NCBI GenBank assembly: GCA_903813345.2
Contig: CAIIXF020000004.1
Span: 8,143,525-8,207,524, forward strand
Reading direction: 5' to 3'
DNA: 64,000 nucleotides
Source of the DNA: Owenia fusiformis
Lineage: Eukaryota; Annelida; Polychaeta; Sabellida; Oweniidae
The notes beneath the pieces are model-generated. The model was not told the DNA's origin. It worked only from the letters and a program-made list of their open reading frames with translations, and did not search any database. The stretch's first letter is position 1; the number at the start of each line of letters is the position of its first letter. The translations under genes were made by a program, and so were the position numbers. Of the stretch, positions 51,801 to 59,984 are shown piece after piece.

Positions 51801-52283
51801 CCCCCGATCTAACTCTCTACTGAATGAAGCCCAAAATTTCTCTTAAATACCCCCAAGTTATAGGAAATGAAAGGCAATCCCTTACCCTACAAAACCTATA
51901 AGAAACCCATTGAAAGATGGCAGCACAATACGGTGAATCAACATGAAAAATGCTATACTCATATAGATGGCAGATCATTACTACTGACTTTTTCTTCATT
52001 CCTGTCCTATTGGTTCGCATAAATTGTTCTCGAAGAAAAATACTGTTTTCATTATTAATTTAGGGCTACTTTATTTGATGTTTTTGTTTACATATGGACA
52101 CTTTGGCAACTGTTTAAATTGGCAATTTTGCAAGATGAGCAGTAACAGTAATGAAATGAAATAAAGAGTATTTTTCAAGAATTATATTTTGATTATTATT
52201 ATTTTCAGACGACGGCATCTATGTTGAATAGTATCAAGGTAGACAGTAAAGAGCCAGTGCAACAGAGGTTATGGCAAGTTTGA
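27818..52283 (+). CDS. AMOT: Angiomotin (AMOT family), complete 12-exon coding sequence, 975 aa
   Basis: Coding exons: 27818-27884, 28341-29911, 33895-34039, 34778-34824, 36297-36375, 36891-37036, 37301-37426, 37706-37911, 38242-38376, 45748-45998, 46294-46373 and 52209-52283. All junctions are GT-AG, the phases agree and the total is 2928 nt. Angiomotins are junction and actin scaffold proteins that bind YAP/Yorkie through PPxY motifs and so control Hippo signalling. The protein has PPxY at residues 9-12, 376-379 and 381-384, a Q-rich stretch at about 318-363, and the AMOT coiled-coil region from about 505 to 860. The conserved block E-K-D-A-M-I-R-V-L-Q is in exon 10. The C terminus L-W-Q-V is a class II PDZ ligand, like the -Y-L-I end of vertebrate family members. 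I saw no HxRxxS/T LATS site. The length is close to that of vertebrate AMOTL1. The start ATG is chosen because the PPPY motif follows at once, but an upstream exon cannot be excluded. Confidence 0.93.
28341..29911 (+). CDS. AMOT: Angiomotin exon 2: disordered PPxY/poly-Q region and start of the coiled coil
   Basis: This 1571-bp exon encodes residues 23-546. It starts after 'ctgctccag' and ends CAAAAG|GTAAGA. A Ser/Thr-rich segment (S-E-T-S-T-D-I-S-L-S-S-T-E-N-L) is followed by Q/P-rich sequence, a basic S-K-K-type poly-Q stretch and P-P-P-P-P-E-Y-T-P-P-P-Y with two overlapping-neighbour WW-domain ligands. A proline-poor helical part containing R-R-S-F-E-M-L-D-K leads into A-D-I-A-V-R-A-S-K-M-V-E-M-L, which is the start of the AMOT coiled coil. 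Large single exons for the disordered half are also typical of vertebrate angiomotin genes. Confidence 0.93.
29912..31948. other. Angiomotin intron 2, left part
   Basis: No exon is supported. Besides the small minisatellite at 30118-30215 it contains short 'gggatgagttgtctta' repeats near 30795-30870. Moderately repetitive blocks at about 31010-31380 ('ctttgataactcaaat', 'aaaatggcagcc') look like old dispersed repeats. Confidence 0.4.
30118..30215. repeat. Three-copy minisatellite, unit about 33 bp
   Basis: The block 'aaaaaggtttattctgttaa' followed by 'ttttattttacc' occurs three times back to back, nearly unchanged, in angiomotin intron 2. Confidence 0.95.
31949..32634 (-). CDS. Secreted cysteine-rich peptide with CS-alpha-beta (defensin-like) spacing, two exons, 82 aa
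   Basis: Exon 1 is 32634-32538 and exon 2 is 32100-31949. The junction is CCAG|GTTAGT...ttttgcag|CATG, phase 1, and the frame is open to TAG at 31949-31951. Residues 1-23 form a signal peptide with a hydrophobic core (V-I-M-C-L-L-V-A-V-C-L-I) and a likely cut after V-D-A. The mature part begins C-G-R-R-R and holds nine cysteines. C-T-Y-Y-C (C-x3-C), then G-T-C (GxC), then C-R-C (CxC) is the order that defines CS-alpha-beta peptides such as invertebrate defensins. A TATA-like run lies at about 32819-32830. The gene sits inside angiomotin intron 2 on the opposite strand. An antimicrobial role is inference; other secreted Cys-rich families are possible. Confidence 0.68.
32134..32196 (-). pseudogene. 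Partial duplicate of exon 2 of the cysteine-rich peptide gene
   Basis: After an acceptor 'attattcag' it reads C-S-C-T-Y-Y-C-T-H-L-P-N-V-A, almost identical to the first half of exon 2 (32100-31949), then diverges at P-C-Y-Y-Y-G-T. It has no donor of its own. Its frame runs on without a stop through the intron into the intact exon, so splicing to this acceptor would give a longer alternative peptide. It may be a decayed copy or an alternative exon. Confidence 0.65.
32635..33771. other. Angiomotin intron 2, right part, and promoter side of the nested gene
   Basis: Apart from the TATA-like run near 32819-32830 ('acgtatatatatagg' on the plus strand) I see no feature. It is AT-rich with no supported exon. 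Confidence 0.4.
33772..33859 (+). pseudogene. Decayed tandem duplicate of angiomotin exon 3
   Basis: It has the same acceptor ('ttctgtatttcag') and opening (F-E-L-E-I-Q-K-A-Q-E) as exon 3, 123 bases upstream of it. It has lost about 19 bases after C-A-A-G-A, plus a few others, and runs into TGA at K-A-Q-stop-like W-R-K-Q-stop. Including it would truncate the protein, so it should be skipped. Confidence 0.88.
33895..38376 (+). CDS. AMOT: Angiomotin exons 3-9: AMOT/BAR-like coiled coil
   Basis: Seven short exons encode residues 547 to about 841. Exon 3 (E-N-Y-D-M-L-V-K-S-S-E-K-R-E-N-L, then A-M-R) aligns with the vertebrate 'AYENLVKSTTKRESLDKAMRNKIE' block. Exons 6 and 7 (D-S-A-L-H-N-A-Q-A-N-I-L-Q-L, then A-K-R-E-G-I-E-K-K-M-R-N-K-L) align with the vertebrate 'RDQALSNAQAKVVKLE' and 'CEKREQLEHRLRTRLE' blocks. 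In vertebrates this domain binds membranes and self-associates. Exon 8 adds a Ser-rich insertion (S-Q-S-T-E-S-L-L-S-I-E-D-P). Confidence 0.92.
34848..35040. repeat. Minisatellite 'ggggtaaaaatatggaatat', left block
   Basis: Units of about 30-40 bases rich in 'agggggtaaaaata' and 'tggaatatgaaggaat' follow a G-run at 34848. The array continues at 35636-35960 after about 600 bases of unrelated sequence. It lies in angiomotin intron 4. Confidence 0.85.
35041..35635. other. About 600-bp segment interrupting a minisatellite
   Basis: This block separates two halves of the same minisatellite. Near its left edge 'aatattgaattctgtg' (about 35044) and 'cacagaattcaatatt' (about 35105) form a 16-bp perfect inverted pair about 45 bases apart. 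I infer an inserted element, but the right boundary and TSD are not clear. Confidence 0.45.
35636..35960. repeat. Minisatellite 'ggggtaaaaatatggaatat', right block
   Basis: This block has eight or so degenerate units with the same words as 34848-35040. The degree of divergence between units is higher than in the 450-bp array, so it is older or mutates by slippage. Confidence 0.85.
38492..39042. mobile_element. 551-bp foldback element in angiomotin intron 9
   Basis: It starts CAGTTTAACTAGTTCCACAT and ends with the near-exact inverse. Arms of about 230 bases with few differences include 'gaccataaacatgatgaaat' and its inverse, and they enclose a spacer of about 90 bases. No TSD is evident. The plus-strand open frame at 38394-38591 is part of the arm, not a gene. 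Confidence 0.85.
39726..40349. mobile_element. MITE of the 'GGCCCGTAGCCAG' family, interrupted by another MITE
   Basis: 'gcagcggggccgtagatagc' on the left and 'cctggctacggggctgc' on the right are inverse termini related to the 17570-17756 element. Interior words ('ttgaaaaatgctcaaagtg', 'ctgggcatttttgggcca') match that family's style. The 39939-40190 MITE lies inside it. Confidence 0.65.
39939..40190. mobile_element. G-rich MITE (copy 2), inverted relative to 15375-15639
   Basis: It begins AGGGGCGGATCTGGGAACC and ends CATATCCGCCAGTG. The interior has 'tcgcgcttgtgcg' and G-runs, matching the 15.4 kb copy in reverse. It is nested in another MITE, itself within the 6.1 kb element, so it is among the youngest insertions at that site. 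Confidence 0.75.
42880..44660. repeat. Satellite array of about 200-bp monomers (eight to nine copies)
   Basis: 'gatatatgaaccatatatgg' recurs about every 200 bases from about 42937 to 44540. Internal units are very alike ('ttggaatcgtaaaacttttg', 'atcgcgaaatgagggg'), and edge units are degraded. The monomer aligns end to end with the 4860-7812 satellite but has its own diagnostic segment ('tcagttcagtgaataatttt'). Confidence 0.95.
45345..45560. repeat. AACC-type minisatellite
   Basis: Degenerate repetition of 'aaccaaccaaac' and 'cttaacca' words immediately beyond the TSD of the 6.1 kb element. The open frame on the other strand (L/W/G/V-rich) is a repeat artefact. Confidence 0.9.
45748..52283 (+). 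CDS. AMOT: Angiomotin exons 10-12: Ser/Thr-rich tail and PDZ ligand
   Basis: Exon 10 (45748-45998) opens with the last coiled-coil heptads, including E-K-D-A-M-I-R-V-L-Q-K, then becomes Ser/Thr/Pro-rich. Exon 11 (46294-46373) ends CCA|GTGAGT. Exon 12 (52209-52283) is only 25 codons and ends R-L-W-Q-V-stop. W at -2 and V at 0 fit a class II PDZ ligand. A 7.4 kb intron with a transposon precedes exon 10, and a 5.8 kb intron with an LTR element precedes exon 12. Confidence 0.9.
46604..47004 (-). repeat. 3' LTR of the retrotransposon
   Basis: 401 bases. In element orientation it begins ATAGCATTTTTCATG and ends CGAAGCTTCA. A purine-rich GGGTGGGGG lies just upstream in element orientation (about 47006-47017), a likely polypurine tract. 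Confidence 0.9.
50311..50568 (-). CDS. Small acidic open frame inside the LTR element
   Basis: 85 codons, rich in D/E/N (E-D-E-D-E-K-D-E-N-N-E-N-F-D), with a basic end. It begins about 1 kb inside the 5' LTR. It shows no zinc knuckle, protease or other retroelement motif. It may be chance or a captured fragment. Confidence 0.25.
   Translation of the reverse strand: MNMEGKDQCENGCSVVLGAVGEDEDEKDENNENFDLIWSDKNVSLHDEKDTDGKITVSPENQNEEKKSSDGLLRRSLASILKCKK
51537..51554 (-). promoter_or_regulatory. Primer binding site, tRNA-Leu type
   Basis: The minus strand reads TGGTGGCAGCGGTGGGAT one base inside the 5' LTR. Its complement ATCCCACCGCTGCCACCA equals the 3' end, with CCA, of animal tRNA-Leu (AAG type). 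This fixes the direction of reverse transcription. Confidence 0.88.
51556..51956 (-). repeat. 5' LTR of the retrotransposon
   Basis: 401 bases, nearly identical to 46604-47004. The differences I see are one base in the terminal 'tgaa(a/g)ctt' and one in 'gttctt(a/c)ataaa'. Confidence 0.9.
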
Positions 52284-52995
52284 ACATAATCCAAATTAAC
52301 CATTACATGTTACAATAGAACTACAAGGTGCCACACAAGAACTGATTCATAAGATAATTTGTTATGGCAAGTTTGAACATAATCAAAATTAACCATTACA
52401 TGTTACAATAGAACTACAAGGTGCCACACAAGAACTGATTCATAGGATAATTTGTTATAGTGGCAAGTTTTAACACAATCCAAATTAACCATTACATGTT
52501 ACAATAGAACTAGGAAATAGAAGGGTGCCACACAAGCACTGACTCATAGGATAATTTGTTATAGTGGCAAGTTTGAATATTATCCTCGTCATGGATTACA
52601 ATATGACCCAACAGAACTACAGGGGGTCACATAACAACTGTCTCATATAGGAATTTCTACTGAACTTCAATACTGTCAACATCAACCATTACAATACAAA
52701 ACAAATAGAACTACAGGGTGCCATATAACAACTGTCTCATATAGGAATTTCTACTGAACTTCAATACTGTCAACATCAACCATTACAATACAAAACAAAT
52801 AGAACTACAGGGTGCCATATAACAACTGTCTCATATAGGAATTTCTACTGAACTTCAATACTGTCAACATCAACCATTACAATACAAAACAAATAGAACT
52901 ACAGGGTGCCATATAACAACTGTCTCATATAGGAATTTCTACTGAACTTCAATACTGTCAACATCAACCATTACAATACAAAACAATAGAACTGC
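52264..52995. repeat. Tandem repeats spanning the angiomotin stop codon and 3' UTR
   Basis: Units of about 92 bases. The first three types start in the last coding codons: 'ttatggcaagtttgaacata' at 52269 returns at 52362 and, altered, at 52453. A second set, with 'ggtgccatataacaactgtc', has four nearly identical units of about 93 bases at about 52615-52985. Both sets share 'atagaactaca(a/g)gg', so they derive from one ancestor. Confidence 0.93.
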
Positions 52996-53454
52996 ACATA
53001 AGCACTGACTCATAGGACAATTTCTGATCCGTAATTCAGTGTTGATCAGGATTGACAGACTGGATACTAGATATCCATCTACTAGATCTCACAATGATTG
53101 TGTTATCTGTACAATAGCAGCCAGTGATAGTTCTGATATTATGGTGATCTAAGTGATATTTTTTACAATATTGTTTATCAGCCCCATATGTGGTTGATAG
53201 CATTTATCAGTCCCATATCCCTTATGTAACATGAATTTTCAAAAATTTTGATTGCGATCATGGGATGATAAGCTCAATATTAGATAATTTCTTGTAACAT
53301 CATGGGTAATATCATAATATCACTCAAAAAGATCTGATATTCTATATATGTATGACATGAGATTTTCTGATGCACTTACAAAGGAGATTTCTGCAGTATA
53401 AGTAGGTAATGTAGTTGTGATGAGAATGATAGTCGTCATTTCCTTATTTTAAGA

Positions 53455-54015
53455 TACAGTGTATAATCTCCATTGCCTCAATCAAGTATTGCCTCAATTA
53501 CCAATTGACTCAATCACTATTCATCCATTTGTTCGATTATCCATTGCCTCAATCATCCATTATCTCTGTCACCAATTGCCTCAATCATCCATTGCCTCAA
53601 TCATCCATTATCCCTGTCACCAATTGCCTCAATCATCCATTGCCTCAATCATCAATTGCCTATATCACCATTCATCCATTGCCTCAATTATCAATTGCCT
53701 CAATTACTCATTATCTCTGTCACCAATTGCCTCAATTACCCATTGCTTAAATCACCATTGACCCATTGCTTCAATCATCCATTATCTCTGTCATTGGTTG
53801 CCTAAATCAGCCACTTCCTCTATCACCCAATGCCTCAATCACCATTAATCCATTGCCTGAATTACCTATTGCCTCAATCATCCATTATCTCTGTCACCAA
53901 TTGCCTCAATCAACCATTGCCTCAATCAACCATTGCCTCAATAACCTAATTGTCTCAATCACCATTGACCACTTGCTTCAATCATCCATTGTCTTAATCA
54001 CCTATTGCCTCAGAA
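53455..54015. repeat. Minisatellite 'cattgcctcaatca', unit about 15 bp
   Basis: Around 35 degenerate units of 'cc(a/t)tgcctcaatcatc' with interspersed 'ttatctctgtcac' variants. Long open frames in two phases come from the repeat and are not genes. Confidence 0.95.
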
Positions 54016-54354
54016 TTGAGTCAAACATTTTCTTGAAATCAGATGGATAAAGAATAATTTTGCTGTCAAACCTTGATATATTTTATTTTTTCTACCAAGC
54101 CTCGGAGTATTTTTTTCCATCAAACCTCAAACGTTTTATACTATACTTAAAATATTTTTTTTCAAACTTTTTTGAGCATATTTTGAAATTTAGTAACTAT
54201 TTACCCAGTATAATGACCGATCCCCAATTTTTCTGTATTAGGCTCTTAATAAGTTAATTACAATATTGTAATATATTACAAAATGATAATAATGTTATGT
54301 ACAATGACAGTATGTGCAATGACAATTTGTATTATAAACAATATACACAATAAC

Positions 54355-54584
54355 TACTGTACTTCTATTTAATTTGGCACTACCTGCTATGGCGGATTTG
54401 CTGTTTTTAACATTTTGTGGCTATTTTATTTGGCGGACTTGCAATATTACAATGTTCTAATTGTACTTCTTAACATGGTACTAAAATCACTGGGGAATTT
54501 GGTGGCTACTTAATTTGGTGGACTTTAACAATTTAGCGGATCCGCCAAATTAAAATGGCCGTTAAATTAAGTAGAAGTACAGTA
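54355..54584. mobile_element. 230-bp MITE flanked by TA
   Basis: CTGTACTTCTATTTAATTTG and its near inverse at the right end (ttaagtagaagtacag) are flanked by TA. The interior has 'ggcggatttg' and 'ggcggactt' words. Fragments of the same family occur at about 55265-55340 and 61455-61495. Confidence 0.75.
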
Positions 54585-54744
54585 AATTCACTAGTCTAGT
54601 TATGTAACAGCTGAATTACTGCGCATGAGATTTTATTAGAAGGTTTTGTTTTATGACCTAGTTCATGTACATTTTTTATACGAGTATTTTGTAATTTTTA
54701 TTCATAATTTTGCCATACTTTATGGACACATATCAACTGGTTAT

Positions 54745-55140
54745 GCTTATCTCTCTGAGAGAGGATGACTTATAATATCTGTAATCTGATTGGTTCTCAG
54801 AGAGGATGATTTATAGTATCTCTTATCTGATTGGTTCTCAGAGAGGATGATTTATAGTATCTCTTATCTGATTGGTTCTCAGAGAGGATGATTTATAGTA
54901 TCTCTAATCTGATTGGTTCTCAGAGAGGACGATTTATAGTATCTCTTATCTGATTGGTTCTAAGAGAGGATGATTTATAGTATCTCTAATCTGATTGATT
55001 CTCAAAGAGGATGATTTATAGTATCTCTGATCTGATTGGTTCTCAGAGAGGATGATTTATAGTATCTCTAATCTGATTGGTTCTCAGAGAGGATGACCCA
55101 TAGTATCTCTAATCTGATTGGTTCTCAGCAATAATGACTT
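54745..55140. repeat. 43-bp minisatellite, nine to ten units
   Basis: The unit contains 'gagaggatgatttatagtat' and 'ctctaatctgattggttctc'. Units differ by a few substitutions. Confidence 0.95.
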
Positions 55141-55411
55141 ACTATTCTACACCAATCAGGTTAAAAAAGATTTACCTGTACGAGTATATAAGTACATTTT
55201 ATCAGTACATACTACAGCCAGAATTATCATGCTTTTCGAAGAGACTTAATCAACTTAACTGTACATTATTTTAATGTGGCACTATTTAATTTGGCACTTT
55301 TTAATTTTGCACTATTTAACTTGGTACCTTTTAATTAGCTATTTAATCTACACAATTTTATAGCACAATTTTAGGGAGTGCCAAAAATTATTGTTTTCGC
55401 CAATAGTTTCT

Positions 55412-57560
55412 TTTTATGTCACCACCAAAAGTGGTGACATATTGTTATGGTCTCCGTTTTTTTTGTTATGTCACCACCAAAAGTGGTGACATATTGTTAT
55501 GGTCTCCGTTTTTTTTTGCGACGGCGTCCGGCGGTTGGTGGTTGGCGTCCGGCGGTTGGCGTCCGGCGTCTGTAACAATTTCTTACAACTTCCTATAACT
55601 TAACAAATACTGTTTAGACTGACTTCAATTTTTTTCTAAATCATCTACATGTTCTCAGAAGTTCAAATCTGACTTTAGATTTGACATTTGACCTTCAATG
55701 ACCTTCTCAAGGTCAAAAGGGTCTTTTTTCAACTTGCTTCACATTGACTAAATTTTTTTTCAAAATCATCAACATGTTCTCAGAAATTCAAATCTGACTT
55801 TAGATTTGACATTTGACCTTCAAATCTGACTTTAGATTTGACATTTGACCTTCAATGACCTTCTCAAGGTCAAAAAAGGTCAAAAAGGTCTGTTTTCAAC
55901 TTGCTTCAAATTGACTAAATTTTTTTTTCAAAATCATCTACGTGTTCTCAGAAATTCAAATCTGACTTAAGATTTGAATTAAGATTTGACATTTGACCTT
56001 CAATGACCTTCTCAAGGTCAAAAAAGGTCAAAAAGGTATGTTTTCAACTTGCTTCAAATTGATTAAAAAAAATTTTCAAAATCATCTACGTGTTCTCAGA
56101 AATTCAAATCTGACTTTAGATTTGACTTAAGATTTGACATTTGACCTTCAATGACCTTCTCAAAGTCAAAAAAGGTCAAAAAGGTCTTTTTTCAACTTGC
56201 TTCAAATTGACAAATTTTTTTTTTCAAAATCATCTACATGTTCTCAGAAATTCAAATCTGACTTAAGATTTGACATTTGACCTTCAATGACCTTCTCAAG
56301 GTCAAAAAAGGTCAAAAAGGTCTGTTTTCAACTTGCTTCAAATTGACTAAAAATTTTTTTCAAAATCATCTACGTGTCCTCAGAAATTCAAATCTGACTT
56401 TAGATTTGACTTAAGATTTGACATTTGACCTTCAATGACCTTCTCAAAGTCAAAAAAGGTCAAAAAGGTATTTTTTCAACTTGCTTCAAATTGACTAAAA
56501 AATTTTTTCAAAATCATCTACATGCTCTCAGAAATTCAAATCTGACTTTAGATTTGACATTTGACCTTCAATGACCTTCTCAATGTCAAAAAAGGTCAAA
56601 AAGGTATTTTTTCATCTTGCTTCAAATTGACTAAATTTTTTTTCAAAATCATCTACATGTTCTCAGAAATTCAAATATGACTTTAGATTTGACATTTGAC
56701 CTTCAATGACCTTCTCAAGGTCAAAAAAGGTCAAAAAGGTCTTTTTTCAACTTGCTTCAAATTGACTAATTTTTTTTTTCAAAATCATCTACATGTTCTC
56801 AGAAATTCAAATCTGACTTTAGATTTGACATTTGACCTTTAATTACCTTCTCAAGGTCAAAAAAGGTCAAAAAGGTCTGTTTTCAACTTGCTTCAAATTG
56901 ACTAAAAAAAATTTTCAAAATCATCTACGTGTTCTCAGAAATTCAAATCTGACTTTAGATTTGACTTAAGATTTGACATTTGACCTTCAATGACCTTCTC
57001 AAAGTCAAAAAAGGTCAAAAAGGTCTTTTTTCAACTTGCTTCAAATTGACTAAATTTTTTTTTCAAAATCATCTACATGTTCTCAGAAATTCAAATCTGA
57101 CTTTAGATTTGACATTTGACCTTCAATGACCTTCTCAATGTCAAAAAAGGTCAAAAAGGTATTTTTTCATCTTGCTTCAAATTGACTAAATTTTTTTTCA
57201 AAATCATCTACATGTTCTCAGAAATTCAAATATGACTTTAGATTTGACATTTGACCTTCAATGACCTTCTCAAGGTCAAAAAAAGGTAAAAAAAGGTCTT
57301 TTTTCAACTTGCTTCAAATTGACTAATTTTTTTTTCAAAATCATCTACATGTTCTCAGAAATTCAAATCTGACTTAAGATTTGACATTTGACCTTTAATG
57401 ACCTTCTCAAGGTCAAAAAAGGTGAAAAAGGTCTGTTTTCAACTTGCTTCAAATTGACCAAATTTTTTTTTCAAAATCATCTACATCTTTTCAGAAGTTC
57501 AAATTTGACTTTACAAGTTCTCAGAAATTCAAATCTGACTTAAGTTTGAACTCATAATAT
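55412..57560. repeat. Satellite of about 110-150-bp units led by a duplicated hairpin
   Basis: It starts with two tandem copies of a segment of about 55 bases holding the hairpin ATGTCACCAC..GTGGTGACAT and 'attgttatggtctccgtttt', then a 'gcgtccggcggttgg' block. About 14 units with 'tttgacatttgaccttcaat', 'gaccttctcaaggtcaaaa' and 'caacttgcttcaaattgact' follow. Length variation comes from an optional 'gacttaagattt' insertion. At the right end (57570-57600) 'ctaggtggtgacaatttgtc' echoes the starting hairpin, so the whole block may be one element with an expanded core. Confidence 0.93.
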
Positions 57561-57599
57561 TGTGAGCAACTAGGTGGTGACAATTTGTCATGTTAATGC

Positions 57600-59367
57600 C
57601 TTGTATACCCATTATTAAGCTGGGTAAAAGTAGCTCATTCATTAACAATGTTAAGAGTGCCAAAAACTGTTATTTTCTCCAACAGAGTTTCTTAATACCC
57701 AATATCTATAAGCTGGGTAAAAGTTGTTAGTTCTTTTTTATTGTGACTACAAAGAAGTTTTAACATTATTACAGCTTCCATTTCTGTGACTGGCACCAGT
57801 GCCTCTAACAAATTGTTACACTATGTAATCAAAACTAGGTGGTGGCATTTTGTCATGGTAATGCTTTATTTTAGAATGTTACATAATATTTTGTAATCAT
57901 GGTCAGTTTTGCCTAGATATTAATTCAGCGATTTTTGGCATTTAAAAACATCTTTTTTGATATTTCACCATCTTGAAATCTCCAAATTGAAACAGGTATT
58001 GACTTTGGTATGTTTATAATACTATCTAAGGCTTATCAAGTAGCATTTTTTACATCATTCATCAAATACTGTATAAGCTTTATTTAATTTGCTGAATTGT
58101 CAAATTTTATAATTTTCCTAATTTTACTTTTCCTAATGACAAGAATCCCATTGGTTAACATTATGAAGATGATATTTCCAACATTTAATTTTCCGTACCT
58201 GATAAAAATGAGGCAAATTAAATGATCGGGCAAAATTACCATCGTCTGTTCCCACGCTCAATCACTACGTTCTATCAAATTACCACCCACACAGTATGCA
58301 TGAAAACATTTGACTGTCTTACATTGAGAAATACAGTACATGGCGGTCATAATTTGAAAAGCAAATCAGAGTGGAAAAGAGTGAAATCAGCGAAGAATGA
58401 AGAAACTAATTTGTATTCAAAACTCTAAATTGTTTCAAAATGCCAGAAAATTGCAGATATTGGATAGAAAGGCATGCCATCTTTATATGTGACTGTAGTT
58501 ATATGCTTTGTATCACATGGTGATCAACATATTCACTTTATTTGTGCAATTAAATAATACATGTAATAGTATGTATTAATTATTAGTATATTTTGAGTTC
58601 AATTGTAAAATATGTGCGCCTATTAGGCCTGTGGCCAACTTTTGCCAAAGGGTTTAAATTCTTTTTAAATCAGGTTTTTTTGACAATTTTGTCCCAAATC
58701 CACACAAAAGTGATCAAAATGGTGAGAAACTGCATGATTTATGAAGAATTTTCAGGCAGCCTCCCCCTCGTGTTCCCTAAAACCCACCTCCAAACACTTA
58801 ACATTTAAACCATTAACAATTTATGCCAGCAAAAAAAAAAAAAAAAACAATTTATGCAACAAGTTTTTTTGAAACCCCCCACTTTATATGATTCTTAACA
58901 AAGGTATAGCAAGCTTTAAGAGGCATAAGCAAGGCAACACTTTATGGAAAATATTTTTCATGAATTTTTCAAAAAAACTGAATTTAATATACTGGTACAC
59001 TACTAGTTTTTTCTTTAGTTTCAAGACATCCTCCAAAGCAAGTGCCTGAGTTAGTTTGACCCAAAATCACTCAAAATGGTGAAAACTATGATTTTGTAAG
59101 AACATCTTTAACAAATATTTGATTTGATTTTGAATGATGTATTTGACTACATATTGTGTAAATAACCCCATGAACAATGAACATGTGAAAGATATTACCT
59201 GTTTCATAAGCAGATTATTTGTTATAATCGTGAAAATGACACAAACATATTCATCATGCACATACATCTTTAAAGGGTTCCGATAAGCTTCCCGTATATT
59301 TGTTAAAATGAAAATCTCCCTTTTATAAATGTGTGACGATCTAAACTGTACCAATGTTATATAAAGG
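57600..59367. other. Unassigned non-coding DNA
   Basis: No gene is supported. There are old repeat traces at 57800-57870 ('aactaggtggtggcattttg', similar to 28150-28190), a degraded MITE-like stretch at about 58620-58790 and an A-run near 58830. Confidence 0.4.
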
Positions 59368-59513
59368 TTATGCCTGGGTCACATAGGCTCCGATCCATCG
59401 GCCGGCGCCCGGCCGATTGAGTGTTTTGTTCAATATTGTATTCAATATCGAACAAAATACTCAATCGGCCGGGCGCCGTAGTGAAAATCAGAGCAAATGT
59501 GACCAAGGCATAA
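59368..59513. mobile_element. 146-bp palindromic MITE
   Basis: TTATGCCTGGGTCACAT and the inverse of 'atgtgaccaaggcataa' bound it. The core 59404-59477 is a strong hairpin: 28-bp arms starting GGCGCCCGGCCGATTGAGTG, one mismatch and an 18-bp loop. A solo end of the same family lies at about 61984-62002 (atgtgactgaggcataag). Confidence 0.85.
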
Positions 59514-59984
59514 GAGGTGTTGACACAACGACCTCGAGCCTTTGAACCCTTGAGTATTATTCCGGGATCGAGCCTTTTATACTAAATGGTGAGCAACACC
59601 AGAAACGAGCGTTCGATTTGCTAAACGATATGCGTCACCCTTTAAGGTAAGCCATATAAAATGAATTGCCAATCTTAATTATTTTAACTCAGATTTTGTC
59701 TTTATGGATATTTTATTAATTATGTCATTTTAATACTTTATATCAAAATTATAAATAAAAACAAAAACATTATATGAAAGAATAAGATGATTTATTGAGC
59801 CATTGACATTATAGAGTACATACATTGATTACAAAAGGGTTATGTACTATTCTGGGAAGTTTTGGATACATGTATGTATGTAGGTTTTTGCGGATTATTA
59901 ATGCGGTGACCATAAAGATGATAATAAGTTATAACTCCCTTATATAATTCTACGGCGACCTCTACAGCCTTTGAAAAGGGAATG

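Larger units (their letters stand above)
46604..51956 (-). mobile_element. LTR retrotransposon, 5.35 kb, apparently non-autonomous and young
   Basis: Two 401-bp direct repeats (46604-47004 and 51556-51956) differ at about two positions and are flanked by the 5-bp duplication ACTCA (46599-46603 and 51957-51961). The primer binding site next to the right LTR sets the orientation as minus. The roughly 4.5 kb interior has no recognisable gag, protease, reverse transcriptase or integrase; its longest minus-strand frame there is 85 codons. It resembles a LARD-type element that would depend on proteins from another element. It lies antisense in angiomotin intron 11. The near-identity of the LTRs indicates recent insertion. 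Confidence 0.9.

Noticed and set aside
53459-54050. Open frames of 80-100 codons rich in I, H, P and S
   Set aside because: They are translations of the 'cattgcctcaatca' minisatellite.
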